The notes beneath the pieces were generated by a model. That model was not told where the DNA came from, searched no databases, and saw nothing but the letters and a program-made list of their open reading frames with translations. This document shows, in pieces, positions 42,767-51,710 of a stretch of 64,000 bases of DNA. The DNA comes from CAVQJU01 sp963729215 (GTDB lineage Bacteria > Acidobacteriota > Vicinamibacteria > Vicinamibacterales > CAVVIG01), in NCBI GenBank assembly GCA_963729215.1, contig CAVSND010000023.1:186001-250000 (forward strand), read 5' to 3'. The translations under genes and the position numbers were made by a program. Numbering within the stretch: the stretch's first letter is position 1; each line of letters opens with the position of its first letter.

Positions 42767-44887
42767 TCAGCGCACCGATCCGATGTGGTGCGTGATGAAG
42801 GACTGGATCGCGGCTTCGTCCGGGGTCGTGAACAGCACGCCTGCCCGGTAACACAGCGCCCGGCCAGCCGAGGGCGGTTCGAGCCGCGCCCAGACGATCT
42901 TCCCGCGGCACGCGACCGAGATGTCACCCATCGGCAGCGACACTTTGACCATGCGGTTTGGCTTGAGCGCCGTGGGTGAAATCACCTGCGCCCCGGTCAT
43001 CGAGAGGTCGACGAGCAGCGTGGCGCTGCCGTCGATTTGAATCTGCACATCTTCGTTGAATGCCTGCCGGCTCGCGCGCCGTGGGGGATCGTGGACGTCC
43101 GCCGGCGCGGCCATCACCACCAACTGGGGCGCCTCCTCGTCAGCCGTTCCGGCCACGACCGTTCCGTCCTCGTCCACCTCGAACTGGGGCTGCAGTAACT
43201 GCAGCTCGAGCTCGCGGATGCGCTGCTCGGCGGCGTCGTAGAACGCTTGTTGCCGCGCCCGTTCCTCCGCCTGCGCGTCGCCGGTCGACTGACGGAGTGC
43301 GTCGAGCTCGTTGGCCAGGCTGTCGCGTTCGGCGGCGATCACGTCCCGCTCGCGCGTGGCGACCTCGAGACGAACGACGTCTGCCTGCCATTCCTTCATC
43401 AGCCGGGTGTGTTCGGCGTCGAGCGCTTCGGCGCGTGCGAGCGCCGCGGCGTTTTCGTCGCGGCTCGCCTGCGAGGCGCCCCTGATTTCCATGGCCAGCG
43501 CGTCACGCTCCTGAATCGCGGCTTCGGCGCGCGCCTCGGCCTCTTCGCGCCCTCTTTCGGCGGCCTCGAGGGCGCTCGTCTCCGTCAGCTGGGCCTTGCG
43601 GGCGCCCTTCAGCTCGCGGACGGCTGCCTCTCGCTCTTTTTGCGCGGCCTCGGCCTTCTGCTCGGCCTCCTGCCGTCCCTGTGTCGCGCGGGACAACGAT
43701 TCCGAGTCGGCCTGGCTCTGCTTGCGGGCCGCTTTCAGATCTTTGAGCGCCGCGTCCCGCTCCTTCTGGGTCGCGTCGGCTTTCTCCTCGGCTTCCTGGC
43801 GGGCCTGGCTGGCGCGCGCCAGCGAGTCGGCATCGGACTGGTTTTGCTTGCGGGCTGCCTTGAGATCTTTGAGCGCCGCGTCGCGCTCCTTGTATGCGGC
43901 GTCGGCTTTCTGCTCGGCCTCCTGGCGCGCCTGCTTCGCCTTCGCCAGTGCGTCGCCATCGGTCTGGGCTGCCTTGCGGGTCGCCGCGAGTTCGTGCGCC
44001 AGCGTGTCGCGTTCGCGCGCCGTGTCGTCCGCGCGGGCGATCGCCTGATCGCGCGCCTGCTCGGTCTCCTTCCATCGCTGTTCGAGCGCGTCGGCGCGTG
44101 CAACGGCCGCTTCGATTTCGGCGGATCGGGTGTCCGCGTCGTTGAGGGCCGCCGCCAGCAGAGGTTCGAGCTTCGCCTGCGCGTCGGTCAACTCGGCAAT
44201 CGTCGCCCGCTCGCGGGCCAGCTGCTCGGCGAATTCTTCCCTGGCCCGGCGCAGTTGCTTGTCGCTGGCCTCCTCGGCGGCCGCGACCCGCCGGTTCGTC
44301 TCGTCGTTCGCCTGTTGCAGCGCCGTTTCCGCGGCCTCTTCTGCCTGGGCCAGCGCCGCCTGCGCCTGTTCCACCTCGCTGCGAAGAGCCTTCAGCGCCG
44401 TGCGCTCCGATTCGAGCGCGGTCTTCGTCTTCTGAAAGTCCTTCTGATACGTGCTGGCGGCGTCCCGTTCGGCTTTGAGGGCCGAACGCGCTTCGTCGAG
44501 CTCCTTCTGAAGCGTGGCGTTGGTCGACCGCGCGTTGTCGAGATCACGATGGAGCGCCGCGGCGGTTGTCCGTGCCGCGTCGATCGAGTTTCTCGCTTCT
44601 GCACGCGCCGACTCGACCTGCGCCTGGCCGTCGGCCTGCGCCTCGAAGATGGCGCGGCGCGTGGCGGCTTCGGCTTCGTCCATGGCGACGCGCGCCAGGT
44701 CGGTGATCAGCGTTTCGAGCGAGTCGCATTCGTCGGGGCTGGTCAGCGCATTCTCGAGGGCGGTCAGCCGCGTGTCGAGATCGGCGCGCAGGGCATCCAG
44801 CTCGGTTCGCGAGCGCTCCGAGAGGTAGTTTCTCAGCGCGTCAGGCGAGGGGCCTGTTCCGGACGGCGAAAGGGTCACAGTGTTCAT
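42767..44887 (-). CDS. Long coiled-coil protein with C-terminal PilZ domain
   Basis: 706 residues. Residues 1-40 are a short head (LRNYLSERSRTELDALRADL). Residues about 90-560 are almost unbroken Ala/Glu/Lys/Arg coiled coil. Within this, roughly residues 320-475 contain about four near-tandem units of about 41 residues (ARQEAEEKADATQKERDAAL, KDLKAARKQSQADSESLSRA and close relatives). The end is a PilZ-like domain: RRASRQAFNEDVQIQIDGSA, LLVDLSMTGAQVISPTALKP (D-x-S-x-x-G type), and GRALCYRAGVLFTT. It is a possible c-di-GMP-responsive scaffold or filament. The start at 44887 follows a divergent promoter region shared with the PEGA protein. Confidence 0.8.
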   Translation of the reverse strand: MNTVTLSPSGTGPSPDALRNYLSERSRTELDALRADLDTRLTALENALTSPDECDSLETLITDLARVAMDEAEAATRRAIFEAQADGQAQVESARAEARNSIDAARTTAAALHRDLDNARSTNATLQKELDEARSALKAERDAASTYQKDFQKTKTALESERTALKALRSEVEQAQAALAQAEEAAETALQQANDETNRRVAAAEEASDKQLRRAREEFAEQLARERATIAELTDAQAKLEPLLAAALNDADTRSAEIEAAVARADALEQRWKETEQARDQAIARADDTARERDTLAHELAATRKAAQTDGDALAKAKQARQEAEQKADAAYKERDAALKDLKAARKQNQSDADSLARASQARQEAEEKADATQKERDAALKDLKAARKQSQADSESLSRATQGRQEAEQKAEAAQKEREAAVRELKGARKAQLTETSALEAAERGREEAEARAEAAIQERDALAMEIRGASQASRDENAAALARAEALDAEHTRLMKEWQADVVRLEVATRERDVIAAERDSLANELDALRQSTGDAQAEERARQQAFYDAAEQRIRELELQLLQPQFEVDEDGTVVAGTADEEAPQLVVMAAPADVHDPPRRASRQAFNEDVQIQIDGSATLLVDLSMTGAQVISPTALKPNRMVKVSLPMGDISVACRGKIVWARLEPPSAGRALCYRAGVLFTTPDEAAIQSFITHHIGSVR

Positions 44888-45268
44888 GCGGTCGCGTGGC
44901 AGCAGGTGGGCTTCCGCCCGCATTGAACGAGTGCAATCCGGGAGCCAGCCTCGACCGCATTTTGTCGTGGCGTGTGCTGGTAGCGAGCACCGCGCAAGAC
45001 AGGCATGTTCTTCACGTACCAGGTTCAGCAGGCGGCGCGGGGCGTCGCGGACTCGCGGGGCAGGCCGGTCCCAAAGCCGGTACTCAGGGACCAAATTCGT
45101 AAGCGCAATTGCGGTCTTGTCAACGGACGGCCGAGTGGAGGAGTGTGCAGATCCGTTCAACTGCGCGGTTTTCCAAGCCTTCGCGTCGCGGCCGCGTCTC
45201 CGTAACACACAGGGGCGTTGGGCCTTCGCCTTGCAGCGAACCCGACGTTACTTAGAGGCGCCCGACGA
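44888..45268. other. Divergent intergenic region, no gene seen
   Basis: 381 bases between the coiled-coil/PilZ gene and the pseudo-receiver/PEGA gene. It must hold both promoters. I see no clear sigma-70 boxes, hairpin or RNA gene, and the frames through it do not look like proteins. Confidence 0.4.
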
Positions 45269-47041
45269 ATGGCTCTGATCCTGGCGGTGGACCCCGAACA
45301 GCGGCAGCAGGCGGCGCTCGCCCGCCTGACCCGCGAGCTCAACGACCACGAGTTGTTGTCGGCGGCGTCGTGTGCCGACGCGCTCAGGGCGCTCGGCCGC
45401 CGCACGCCCGATCTCGTCCTCCTGCCGGCTCTCCTGCCGGAAGCGGAGGAAAGCGAGCTGCTCTCGAACCTGCGCAGCAGGACCGGCTCGGACGTGCAGG
45501 CGCTGACGATGCCGCAGCTCAAGCTGCCGGACGCCGCCCCGCCTCCGCCCCAGTCGTCCGTGCATCCGGCCTGGCTGAACCAGATTCTGCATCCGCAGGA
45601 CGACGCCTCTGAGCAGGCGGGCGAGGAGTGCGAGCCGGCCGTCTTCGCGGATCTGATCAGAAGCTATCTGTGGCCGGTGGAGGAAGCCGTCGGCGTGGTC
45701 GCGGACGCGGCCAAGGCGGCCGCCGAACAACGACGCCAGCAGCTGGTCGCCGCGGCGCGGGCCACGGTCGCGTGGGTCCGGAATCGCCGTGAACGCTGGA
45801 ACGATCTCCCGCCTGCGATCGCCATCAGCGCGCCGCCTCTGGACGTGTCGATGCCGGTTCCGCCGAAGCCCGTCGCGGTGGCGCCGCCGGCGATCGAAAT
45901 GCCCGCCTTCCGTCAGCGCGAGTCGGCAGACGTTCACGCGGAATCGTCTTCGACCGATGTCGAATCGGCCAGTTTCAGACAGCCGGCGGAGCTGTTCGGT
46001 CATTTCGAGGACCAGACGCCAGAACGTGAAGACGAGGGTCCGGGCGTTGTCGCACGAGCGATCGCCTTCCTCAAAACGCTGAAGGACGTGAAGAAGCCGG
46101 AAGCGCTCGACTCCCTGGGTCCGACGATCGTGCGATGGCTGCCGAAGGCCGCCGTCGTCGCCGTCGTGTTGACGATCGGCGCCACGGGACGGGCGTACTG
46201 GCTGAAGTCGAGCTCGGCACCCAAGGTCGGGACCGCCATGCTCGAGTCCCTCCCGAGCGGTTCCCAGGTCCTGGTGGACGGTAAGGTGATGGGGCTGACT
46301 CCGCTGACGGCGACGCTGCCGACAGGGACGCATCGCGTGGACTTCAAGTATCGCGGGAAGGCGCGCACGATCGAGGTCGTCATCACGCAGGGCGGACGGA
46401 CGACCGAGCTCATCGACTGGTCGGCGAAGACCGTCGGCCGGCTGCAGGTCAATACCGAGCCCGCGGGCGCGCACGTTCTTGTGGACAACGTTTCGCGAGG
46501 CGTCACTCCGCTGACACTCGATGATGTGCCGCTCGGCGTGCATGCCGTCGTGCTCGAGAGCAACGGTGGCTCGATCAAGCGGTCGGTGACGATCAAGAGC
46601 GATGAACCGGCGTCGTTGACCGAGACGATATATCCCGGATGGCTCAAGGTCTTTGCGCCGTTCGAGATCACGATCTCCGAGGGATCGAAAGTGCTGCGGC
46701 TGGACGACCGCGAGCAGGTCATGCTGCCGGCCGGCCCGCACGACATCCGCTTCGAGAACCGCGCCCTTGGCTATCAGGAGACGCGTCATGTCGAGATCCA
46801 GCCCGGCATCACGGCGCCGCTCTCGCTCACGGTGCCGCAGTCGACGCTCACCCTTACAACGTCGGTCCCCGCGGACGTGATCATCGACGGTGTCAGCGCT
46901 GGTGAGACCCCTCTGACTAACCATGCCATCCCGCTGGGCACGCGCGATATTCTGCTCAAGAGCGAAGCCGGCTTCAGGCGGCTCTCGATCGTCGTGACGG
47001 CCAAGCCGGTCGTGCTCAACGTCGACTTGTCGAGGCCGTAG
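45269..47041 (+). CDS. Degenerate receiver-transmembrane-PEGA protein
   Basis: 590 residues. Residues 1-85 look like a receiver (MALILAVDPEQRQQAALARL, RRTPDLVLLPALLPEAEESE) in which the phospho-acceptor Asp is missing (LLPALLPE). A long Pro/Ala/Gln-rich cytosolic linker follows, one transmembrane helix at about 291-308 (WLPKAAVVAVVLTIGATG), then three PEGA-type units outside: SLPSGSQVLVDGKVMGLTPL, NTEPAGAHVLVDNVSRGVTP and TSVPADVIIDGVSAGETPLT. The extracytoplasmic half resembles the protein at 1669-2808. A pseudo-receiver inside joined to a surface beta domain suggests signal passage across the membrane or anchoring of a cytosolic partner. Confidence 0.78.
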   Translation: MALILAVDPEQRQQAALARLTRELNDHELLSAASCADALRALGRRTPDLVLLPALLPEAEESELLSNLRSRTGSDVQALTMPQLKLPDAAPPPPQSSVHPAWLNQILHPQDDASEQAGEECEPAVFADLIRSYLWPVEEAVGVVADAAKAAAEQRRQQLVAAARATVAWVRNRRERWNDLPPAIAISAPPLDVSMPVPPKPVAVAPPAIEMPAFRQRESADVHAESSSTDVESASFRQPAELFGHFEDQTPEREDEGPGVVARAIAFLKTLKDVKKPEALDSLGPTIVRWLPKAAVVAVVLTIGATGRAYWLKSSSAPKVGTAMLESLPSGSQVLVDGKVMGLTPLTATLPTGTHRVDFKYRGKARTIEVVITQGGRTTELIDWSAKTVGRLQVNTEPAGAHVLVDNVSRGVTPLTLDDVPLGVHAVVLESNGGSIKRSVTIKSDEPASLTETIYPGWLKVFAPFEITISEGSKVLRLDDREQVMLPAGPHDIRFENRALGYQETRHVEIQPGITAPLSLTVPQSTLTLTTSVPADVIIDGVSAGETPLTNHAIPLGTRDILLKSEAGFRRLSIVVTAKPVVLNVDLSRP

Positions 47042-47245
47042 AGGTTCGAGGGGTTCGAGAGGTTCGAGAGGTTCAAGAGTTCGCGCGCAGCTGAACTGTG
47101 GAGCCCCCTGCGCGTCCAACTTAGACCTTTAAGCCTTCGAACCCTTCGAACCCCTCGAACCCTTTTGAACCCCTCGAACCTTCCTCGAACCTCTCGAACC
47201 CTTCGAACCTCTCGAACCTCTTGAACCCCTCGAACCTCTCGATCT
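47042..47245. repeat. Low-complexity inverted array (TCGAACCYC units)
   Basis: Directly after the stop at 47041 come four units of GAGGTTCGA/GGGGTTCGA. About 65 bases of unique sequence follow, then roughly twelve units of the complement, TCGAACCTC/TCGAACCCC/TCGAACCCT (47135-47242). The arms can pair. The same 9-base unit forms the array at 55921. No protein is coded here that I would believe. Confidence 0.75.
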
Positions 47246-47263
47246 GTGATGCAATGAGCCGTG

Positions 47264-47989
47264 ATGGTCATGAAGCCGCTGGCCAGCCTCGGCGTTATCT
47301 TCCTGTTGACCGTGGCAGCTGCGGGCGAGGATCCGGATGCCTTGTACCGCCAGCGCGAGGATCTCGCGAACGCGTCACGCGCCGCTCAAATCTGGAGCAC
47401 CACCGCCGCGGACGACTATGAGGCGGCGTGGAAGCTGGCGCGGGCTGCCTACTGGATTGGCGGGCACGCGCCCGAGGGCGAGCGCCGGGCCGCGCTCGAA
47501 CGCGGCATCACCGCGGGCGAAGCGGCCGTTCGGCTCGGGCCTGATCGTCCGGAAGGCCACTACTGGCTCGCGGCGGACATGGGCGAGCTGGCGGAATCGT
47601 TCGGCCTGAGTCAGGGATTGAAATATCGCTCCCGGATCAAGAGCGAGCTGGAACGTGTCCTGGCGATCGCCCCCGCATGGGAGCAGGCGTCGGCCGTGAC
47701 CGCCCTTGGACGGTGGTACTCCCGCGTGCCACGGCTCTTTGGCGGCAGCCGCTCGAAGGCGGACGAGCACTTCCACCGGACGCTCCAACAGTTTCCGACG
47801 AGCATCACGGCGCTGCTGTTCCTGGCCGAGTCCCTGACCGAGCAGCACAAGACGGCCGAAGCGCGGCAACTCCTCCAACAGGTCATCGACGCGCCGATCG
47901 AACCCGAGTGGGCGCCGGAGGATCGAGATTTCAAACGGCAGGCGGCCGAACATCTCCGGGCACTTGCCGGCGGCGACAAGAAGCCGTGA
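47264..47989 (+). CDS. Exported TPR-like protein
   Basis: About 241 residues, with the signal peptide MKPLASLGVIFLLTVAAAGE (GTG/ATG choices at 47261, 47264 and 47270). The rest is all helical with TPR-like pairs: AAWKLARAAYWIGGHAPEGE, GITAGEAAVRLGPDRPEGHY, HRTLQQFPTSITALLFLAES, LTEQHKTAEARQLLQQVIDA. It resembles the T-component-like TPR proteins linked to tripartite transporters, though no transporter is nearby. Its stop overlaps the GTG of the next gene (GTGA). Confidence 0.75.
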   Translation: MVMKPLASLGVIFLLTVAAAGEDPDALYRQREDLANASRAAQIWSTTAADDYEAAWKLARAAYWIGGHAPEGERRAALERGITAGEAAVRLGPDRPEGHYWLAADMGELAESFGLSQGLKYRSRIKSELERVLAIAPAWEQASAVTALGRWYSRVPRLFGGSRSKADEHFHRTLQQFPTSITALLFLAESLTEQHKTAEARQLLQQVIDAPIEPEWAPEDRDFKRQAAEHLRALAGGDKKP

Positions 47990-49021
47990 AAGTTGTTGCC
48001 GTCGCTGTCCTGGTCAGCGCGGTCGTCGCCGTCTCGGCAGCGGTCCCGGCGCCCGATCTGCCGCCGGCGCTTCGCAGCCTGCTCTCGACGGAGCTCAAGT
48101 TCACTCCGTCAGAACTCGCCGAGCTCGAAATGGGCAGAGTCGTGGCGCATCGTCTGGGCGCCACCGCTCCTGGTGAGGTGGGCGCCGCGGGCGCCGTCCG
48201 CGTGAAGGGGCGCAAAAAGGCGTTCGTCGATCTCTACCGCGACATCGTGAATTTCAAGCGCGGTCCGGATGTCGTGGCGATTGGTCTCTTCCACGATCCA
48301 CCCTCTGTCGCGGATCTCGAACCGCTGCCGCTCGATCTCCGGGACGTCGATCTCCGATCCTGCCGGATCGCTGACTGCGACATCCGGTTGCCGGCGTCCG
48401 CGATTCTGAGGTTTCAACATGACGTGGATTGGCGCTCGCCCGACGCCGACGCGCGCGCGGCTGCGCTTTTCAAGGACGTGCTCGTCGAGCATGTCCGAGC
48501 TTACGCATCGGGCGGCCCCGGCCTCATCACCGAGTACGACGACGAGGATCGCCCGGTGCGGCTCGTCGAGGATTTCTCCGCCCTGCTCGCCGGTTCGTCC
48601 TACATCGAGGGGCTGGTACCAGGCGTGTCGAAACATCTGACGGCCTTTCCGTCGAGTCCGCTGCCGGGCGCCGAGGACATTCTTTACTGGTCGAAGGAGA
48701 AGCTCGGCAACGCGACGCCGTTTGTGACGGTGACCCACGTCGTGATTGCGCAACCCGTCCCGGCGAGCTTCGTCATCGCGTCGAGGGATGTGTATTCGAG
48801 CCGGTACATCGACGCCTCGCTATCGCTGACCATCGCGAGCGACGCGATTGTCTCCCCGGATTCCTTCTATCTCGTGTACATCAACCGTTCGCGCGCCCGA
48901 CGCTCTCAAAGGGACGTTTTCGGGGCTGCGCCGGTCGATTGTCGAACGCCGTGCGAGAGCCGCGCTCGAAGAGAACCTGAAGCTGACCAAGGCGAGGCTG
49001 GAAGGGGACCCTCGGAAATGA
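47986..49021 (+). CDS. Exported protein of unknown function, frameshifted
   Basis: Begins at GTG 47986 (MKVVAVAVLVSAVVAVSAAV), a signal peptide. The body has LLSTELKFTPSELAELEMGR, GKKAFVDLYRDIVNFKRGPD-like blocks and a C-terminal RDVYSSRYIDASLSLTIASD. In the frame as read it runs straight into the ApbE gene. One extra C in the CCC at 48896-48898 explains this. Without it the end reads SRADALKGTFSGLRRSIVER then ARAALEENLKLTKARLEGDP, and a TGA at 49019-49021 overlaps the ApbE ATG at 49018. That gives normal coupling and a sensible charged helical end. Joined length is one base over a multiple of three. The family is not recognised. Confidence 0.7.
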
Positions 49022-50085
49022 TGCCAGTGATTGCCCCTTCACTCCTTCGGGCGTGGCGGGCCTTCGCTGTGCTGGCGCTCACGATGGTGGCCGGCTGCGG
49101 CGGCGCGCCTGCCTCGGCACCGCCGGCTCATCTTGTCGAGCGCTCGCACGTCACAATGGGCACCGAGATCGGGCTGACAGCCTGGACGGCCGATGAGGCT
49201 CGCGCCGAAGCGGCGTTTGCCGCGGTGTTCGGCGAATTCGATCGTCTCGACGCGATGATGAGCGTATGGAAGGACGGCAGCGACATCCTGCGTCTCAACG
49301 CCGCTGCCGGCGACCATGCCGTTCCCGTGAACGCCGACACACGAGAAGTACTGAAGGTCGCCCGCGAGGTCAGCGACCTGACGAACGGCAGGTTCGACGT
49401 GACGTTCGGCGCGCTGTCCGGCCTGTGGAAGTTCGACAACCAGGACAAGGACGACAGCATCCCGGACCGCCGCGAGGTCCTCAAGCGGCTGCCGCTCATC
49501 AACTATCGGGACGTCGAGGTCGACGAACGTGCGGGCACGGCGTTCTTGAAGCGGAAGGGCATGCGCGTCAACCTGGGCGGCATTGGCAAGGGCTACGCCG
49601 TGGATCGCTCGGTGGAGATCCTTCGCCGCAGCGGGCTGCACGACTTCATGATCCAGGCGGGCGGCGACATGTATGTCGCCGGACGTCGCGGCGATCGCCC
49701 CTGGCGCCTCGGCATCCGCGACCCGCGCGGGCCGGCCGACAAGAGCTTCGCCATGCTCGACCTGACCGATGGCACGTTCAGCACGTCAGGCGACTACGAA
49801 CGCTTCTTCATCAGGGACGGCCGGCGCTATCACCACATCATCGATGTGACGGCGGGGGAGCCCGCGCGCGGCTGCCGCAGCGTCACGCTCGTGACCGAAC
49901 GCGCCGTCATCGCGGACGCGCTGGCAAAGGGCGTGTTCATTCTTGGTCCGGACGAGGGAATGGCCCTGATCGAGCGCACACCAGGCGTGCAGGGCGTGAT
50001 CGTGAGCGCGAAGAACGAAGTGCTGGTGTCGTCGGGGTTGCGCGGGCGGATTACGCTGTTGGCGCCGCCGACGGACGCGCCGTGA
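49018..50085 (+). CDS. apbE: FAD:protein FMN transferase
   Basis: 355 residues with a lipoprotein signal (lipobox ending AGC-GG near residue 27). It transfers FMN from FAD to a Thr of target proteins outside the membrane, with Mg2+. Motifs present are MGTEIGLTAWTADEARAEAA, NLGGIGKGYAVDRSVEILRR, MIQAGGDMYVAGRRGDRPWR, the metal/FAD block GTFSTSGDYERFF, and YHHIIDVTAG (usually THIIDPRTG). In one reading it is in frame with the gene before, but that is an artefact of the upstream frame error. It overlaps, tail to tail by 35 bases, the NosR-like gene, whose upstream partner is the FMN-binding protein and its likely target. Confidence 0.9.
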   Translation: MMPVIAPSLLRAWRAFAVLALTMVAGCGGAPASAPPAHLVERSHVTMGTEIGLTAWTADEARAEAAFAAVFGEFDRLDAMMSVWKDGSDILRLNAAAGDHAVPVNADTREVLKVAREVSDLTNGRFDVTFGALSGLWKFDNQDKDDSIPDRREVLKRLPLINYRDVEVDERAGTAFLKRKGMRVNLGGIGKGYAVDRSVEILRRSGLHDFMIQAGGDMYVAGRRGDRPWRLGIRDPRGPADKSFAMLDLTDGTFSTSGDYERFFIRDGRRYHHIIDVTAGEPARGCRSVTLVTERAVIADALAKGVFILGPDEGMALIERTPGVQGVIVSAKNEVLVSSGLRGRITLLAPPTDAP

Positions 50086-51086
50086 AATCGCTGCGCCGCT
50101 TGATGATGATCCAGTGCGGGCACTTCTTCTCGTCCATGTAGAGCCGCTCGCAGTCGTCGCAGCGCACGCATTCGCTCTTGATGATTTTCGGCCCCTGGAT
50201 CGCGCCCCATTGGCACGCCTTCTCGCACGTCTTGCAGGTGTTGCATTCCTTCCACCGCTTGATCCGGAAAACGGTCAGGTTCGACAGCAGGCCGAGCGCC
50301 GCGCCGACCGGACAGAGGAACCGGCAGTAGAGATTCCTGACGAACACGGTCGCGACCAGCAGAACCGCCAGGCCAATCCACATGACGACCGAGCCGTGGA
50401 AGCCGAACATCCAGAATGGCTCGATGTACCTGTAAATCATCCGGTCGCGCGTGATGATGAAGTAGAGGATGGCGGCGCCGAGGATGCCGTACTTGATGAA
50501 CGATGCGCGGCGTTCGATCCTGAGCGGGACGTCGTATCGCCACTTCGCGGGGATGACGGCGTCCATCAGCTGCGTCAGCGAACCGAACGCGCAGACTCGC
50601 CCGCAATACAGGCGGCCCCACAATACCGTCGAGGCCACCGTGAACGACGGCGAGCAGATACCAGGCGAGGCTGTACCTGAAGATCGGCAGGCTCCAGTCC
50701 ACGAGCGCGAAGATGTTGACGATCGAGATCAGCTGGCTCTTGGCGAACCCGAGATAGAGCACGGCGGCGACGAACGTCACGTGCTTGAGCACGACACTCT
50801 TGCGGAAGAAGCTCACGAACGCCAGCACGGTGAACGCGGCGAACAGCCCGAGGTCCCAGGCCTGGGCGCCGACCACCTCCCGCCACCCGGGCGCCTTCTC
50901 TTCTTCATCGTCGAATTGCCAGCCGCCTGGCGAGCCCGGCGAGCCTGGAGGGCCTGGAGGGCCTGGAGGGGGTGCCGCGGGCTGCGCCGCTGACTGCTGC
51001 GCCACCGCGCCGGCGTAAACCGGGTGGGACGAGACGAGAGCGAGGAGGGCGACCAGAATCAGCGTCGCCGCCGGGCGTCGCGGCAT
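50051..51086 (-). CDS. NosR/NapH-like polyferredoxin membrane protein, frameshifted
   Basis: A signal peptide and Pro/Gly-rich collagen-like linker (PPPGPPGPPGSPGSPGGW) are followed by several transmembrane helices (LGLFAAFTVLAFVSFFR, VTFVAAVLYLGFAKSQ). The frame breaks after SLAWYLLAV. One base too many near 50643-50648 leads to VASTVLWGRLYCGRVCAFGS in the next frame. The second part has the membrane motif LYCRFLCPVGAALGLLSN and cytoplasmic 4Fe-4S cysteines (CNTCKTCEKACQWGAIQGPK, CVRCDDCERLYMDEKKC). This is the NosR C-terminal/NapH type that moves electrons across the membrane to or from a flavinylated domain. Its start overlaps the stop of the FMN-binding gene by one base (TAATG). Confidence 0.8.
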
Positions 51087-51646
51087 TACCTGGCGGGCTC
51101 TGGCGGGGCGAGCAGCTGCCGGGCGACCCGGCGCGCGCTGTTCCTGACGGCGCGCGAGGCGCTCGTCACGCTGATCGTGGCCCTCGAGATGGCATCGATG
51201 TCTGAACCGACTTTGAAGGCGTCGCGAATGTTCTTGCCGCGGAACTGAGCGGAAAACTGAGGCGTGTCGACTGAGAAATTCCCGTAGGGTTCGTGATGCT
51301 CGGTCACGATGACGCCCGTCAGGATGCCTTTCGTGTCCATGCCCACCAGGATCTTGATCGGGCCATCGTATGCCCGCTCGAACGGCTCCAGCTCGGTCGT
51401 CCAGAACGCCAGCCCGACGAGCGTCTGCCCCGATCGGGCATCGCCGGTGAAAGCCTTGAAATGCGGCGGATCGCCGGCTTTGGGAGAGAATGCCGTAGCA
51501 GCGGGGAACAGGCGCTTCAGCAGCTGCTCCTGCTTGGGATCGATCGCTCCCTGGGCGCCGGCGACGGCCATCAGCGACACCGCCCCCAGGGCCCCCGCGG
51601 CGGCGATGAGTAAGGCGAGAACGACCGTTTTGCTCACGTTGTGCAC
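51086..51646 (-). CDS. FMN-binding (RnfG/NqrC-type) domain protein
   Basis: 186 residues with an N-terminal membrane anchor (TVVLALLIAAAGALGAVSLM). The FMN-binding domain shows AYDGPIKILVGMDTKGILTG, VIVTEHHEPYGNFS and the attachment region DIDAISRATISVTS. The usual SGAT-x-T is SRAT here, with Thr157 the likely flavinylated residue. GTG at 51646 has GAGGAAC ahead; the frame to 51829 is an artefact. It is cotranslated with the NosR-like protein, and ApbE lies just beyond. The three look like one flavin-based extracytoplasmic electron-transfer unit. Confidence 0.83.
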   Translation of the reverse strand: MHNVSKTVVLALLIAAAGALGAVSLMAVAGAQGAIDPKQEQLLKRLFPAATAFSPKAGDPPHFKAFTGDARSGQTLVGLAFWTTELEPFERAYDGPIKILVGMDTKGILTGVIVTEHHEPYGNFSVDTPQFSAQFRGKNIRDAFKVGSDIDAISRATISVTSASRAVRNSARRVARQLLAPPEPAR

Positions 51647-51668
51647 CCGTTCCTCAGCAGCGGCGCCG

Positions 51669-51685
51669 ATTATATCGTGTATAGT
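51669..51685. promoter_or_regulatory. Back-to-back -10-like elements in divergent gap
   Basis: In the 64-base gap between the FMN-binding gene and the gene at 51711, TATAAT is read on the minus strand (51674 to 51669) and TATAGT on the plus strand (51680-51685). Each sits 23-26 bases before its start codon. No convincing -35 box is seen for either. Confidence 0.35.
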
Positions 51686-51710
51686 TCGTGCCCATTCCCG
51701 GAGACCGCCA

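Noticed and set aside
43247..44926. 559-codon plus-strand frame opposite the coiled-coil/PilZ gene
   Set aside because: Shadow of a Glu/Ala/Lys-rich coiled coil read backward; the Leu/Arg/Gly repeats come from the tandem repeat units and not from a membrane protein.
47042..47245. Possible CRISPR array
   Set aside because: Units of nine bases with no unique spacers and no cas genes; it is a simple repeat with a complementary arm.
47677..50085. Single large fusion protein joining a TPR-gene shadow, the unknown exported protein and ApbE
   Set aside because: The join exists only because of one extra C at 48896-48898; the restored frame ends with a TGA overlapping the ApbE ATG, and ApbE has its own lipoprotein signal.
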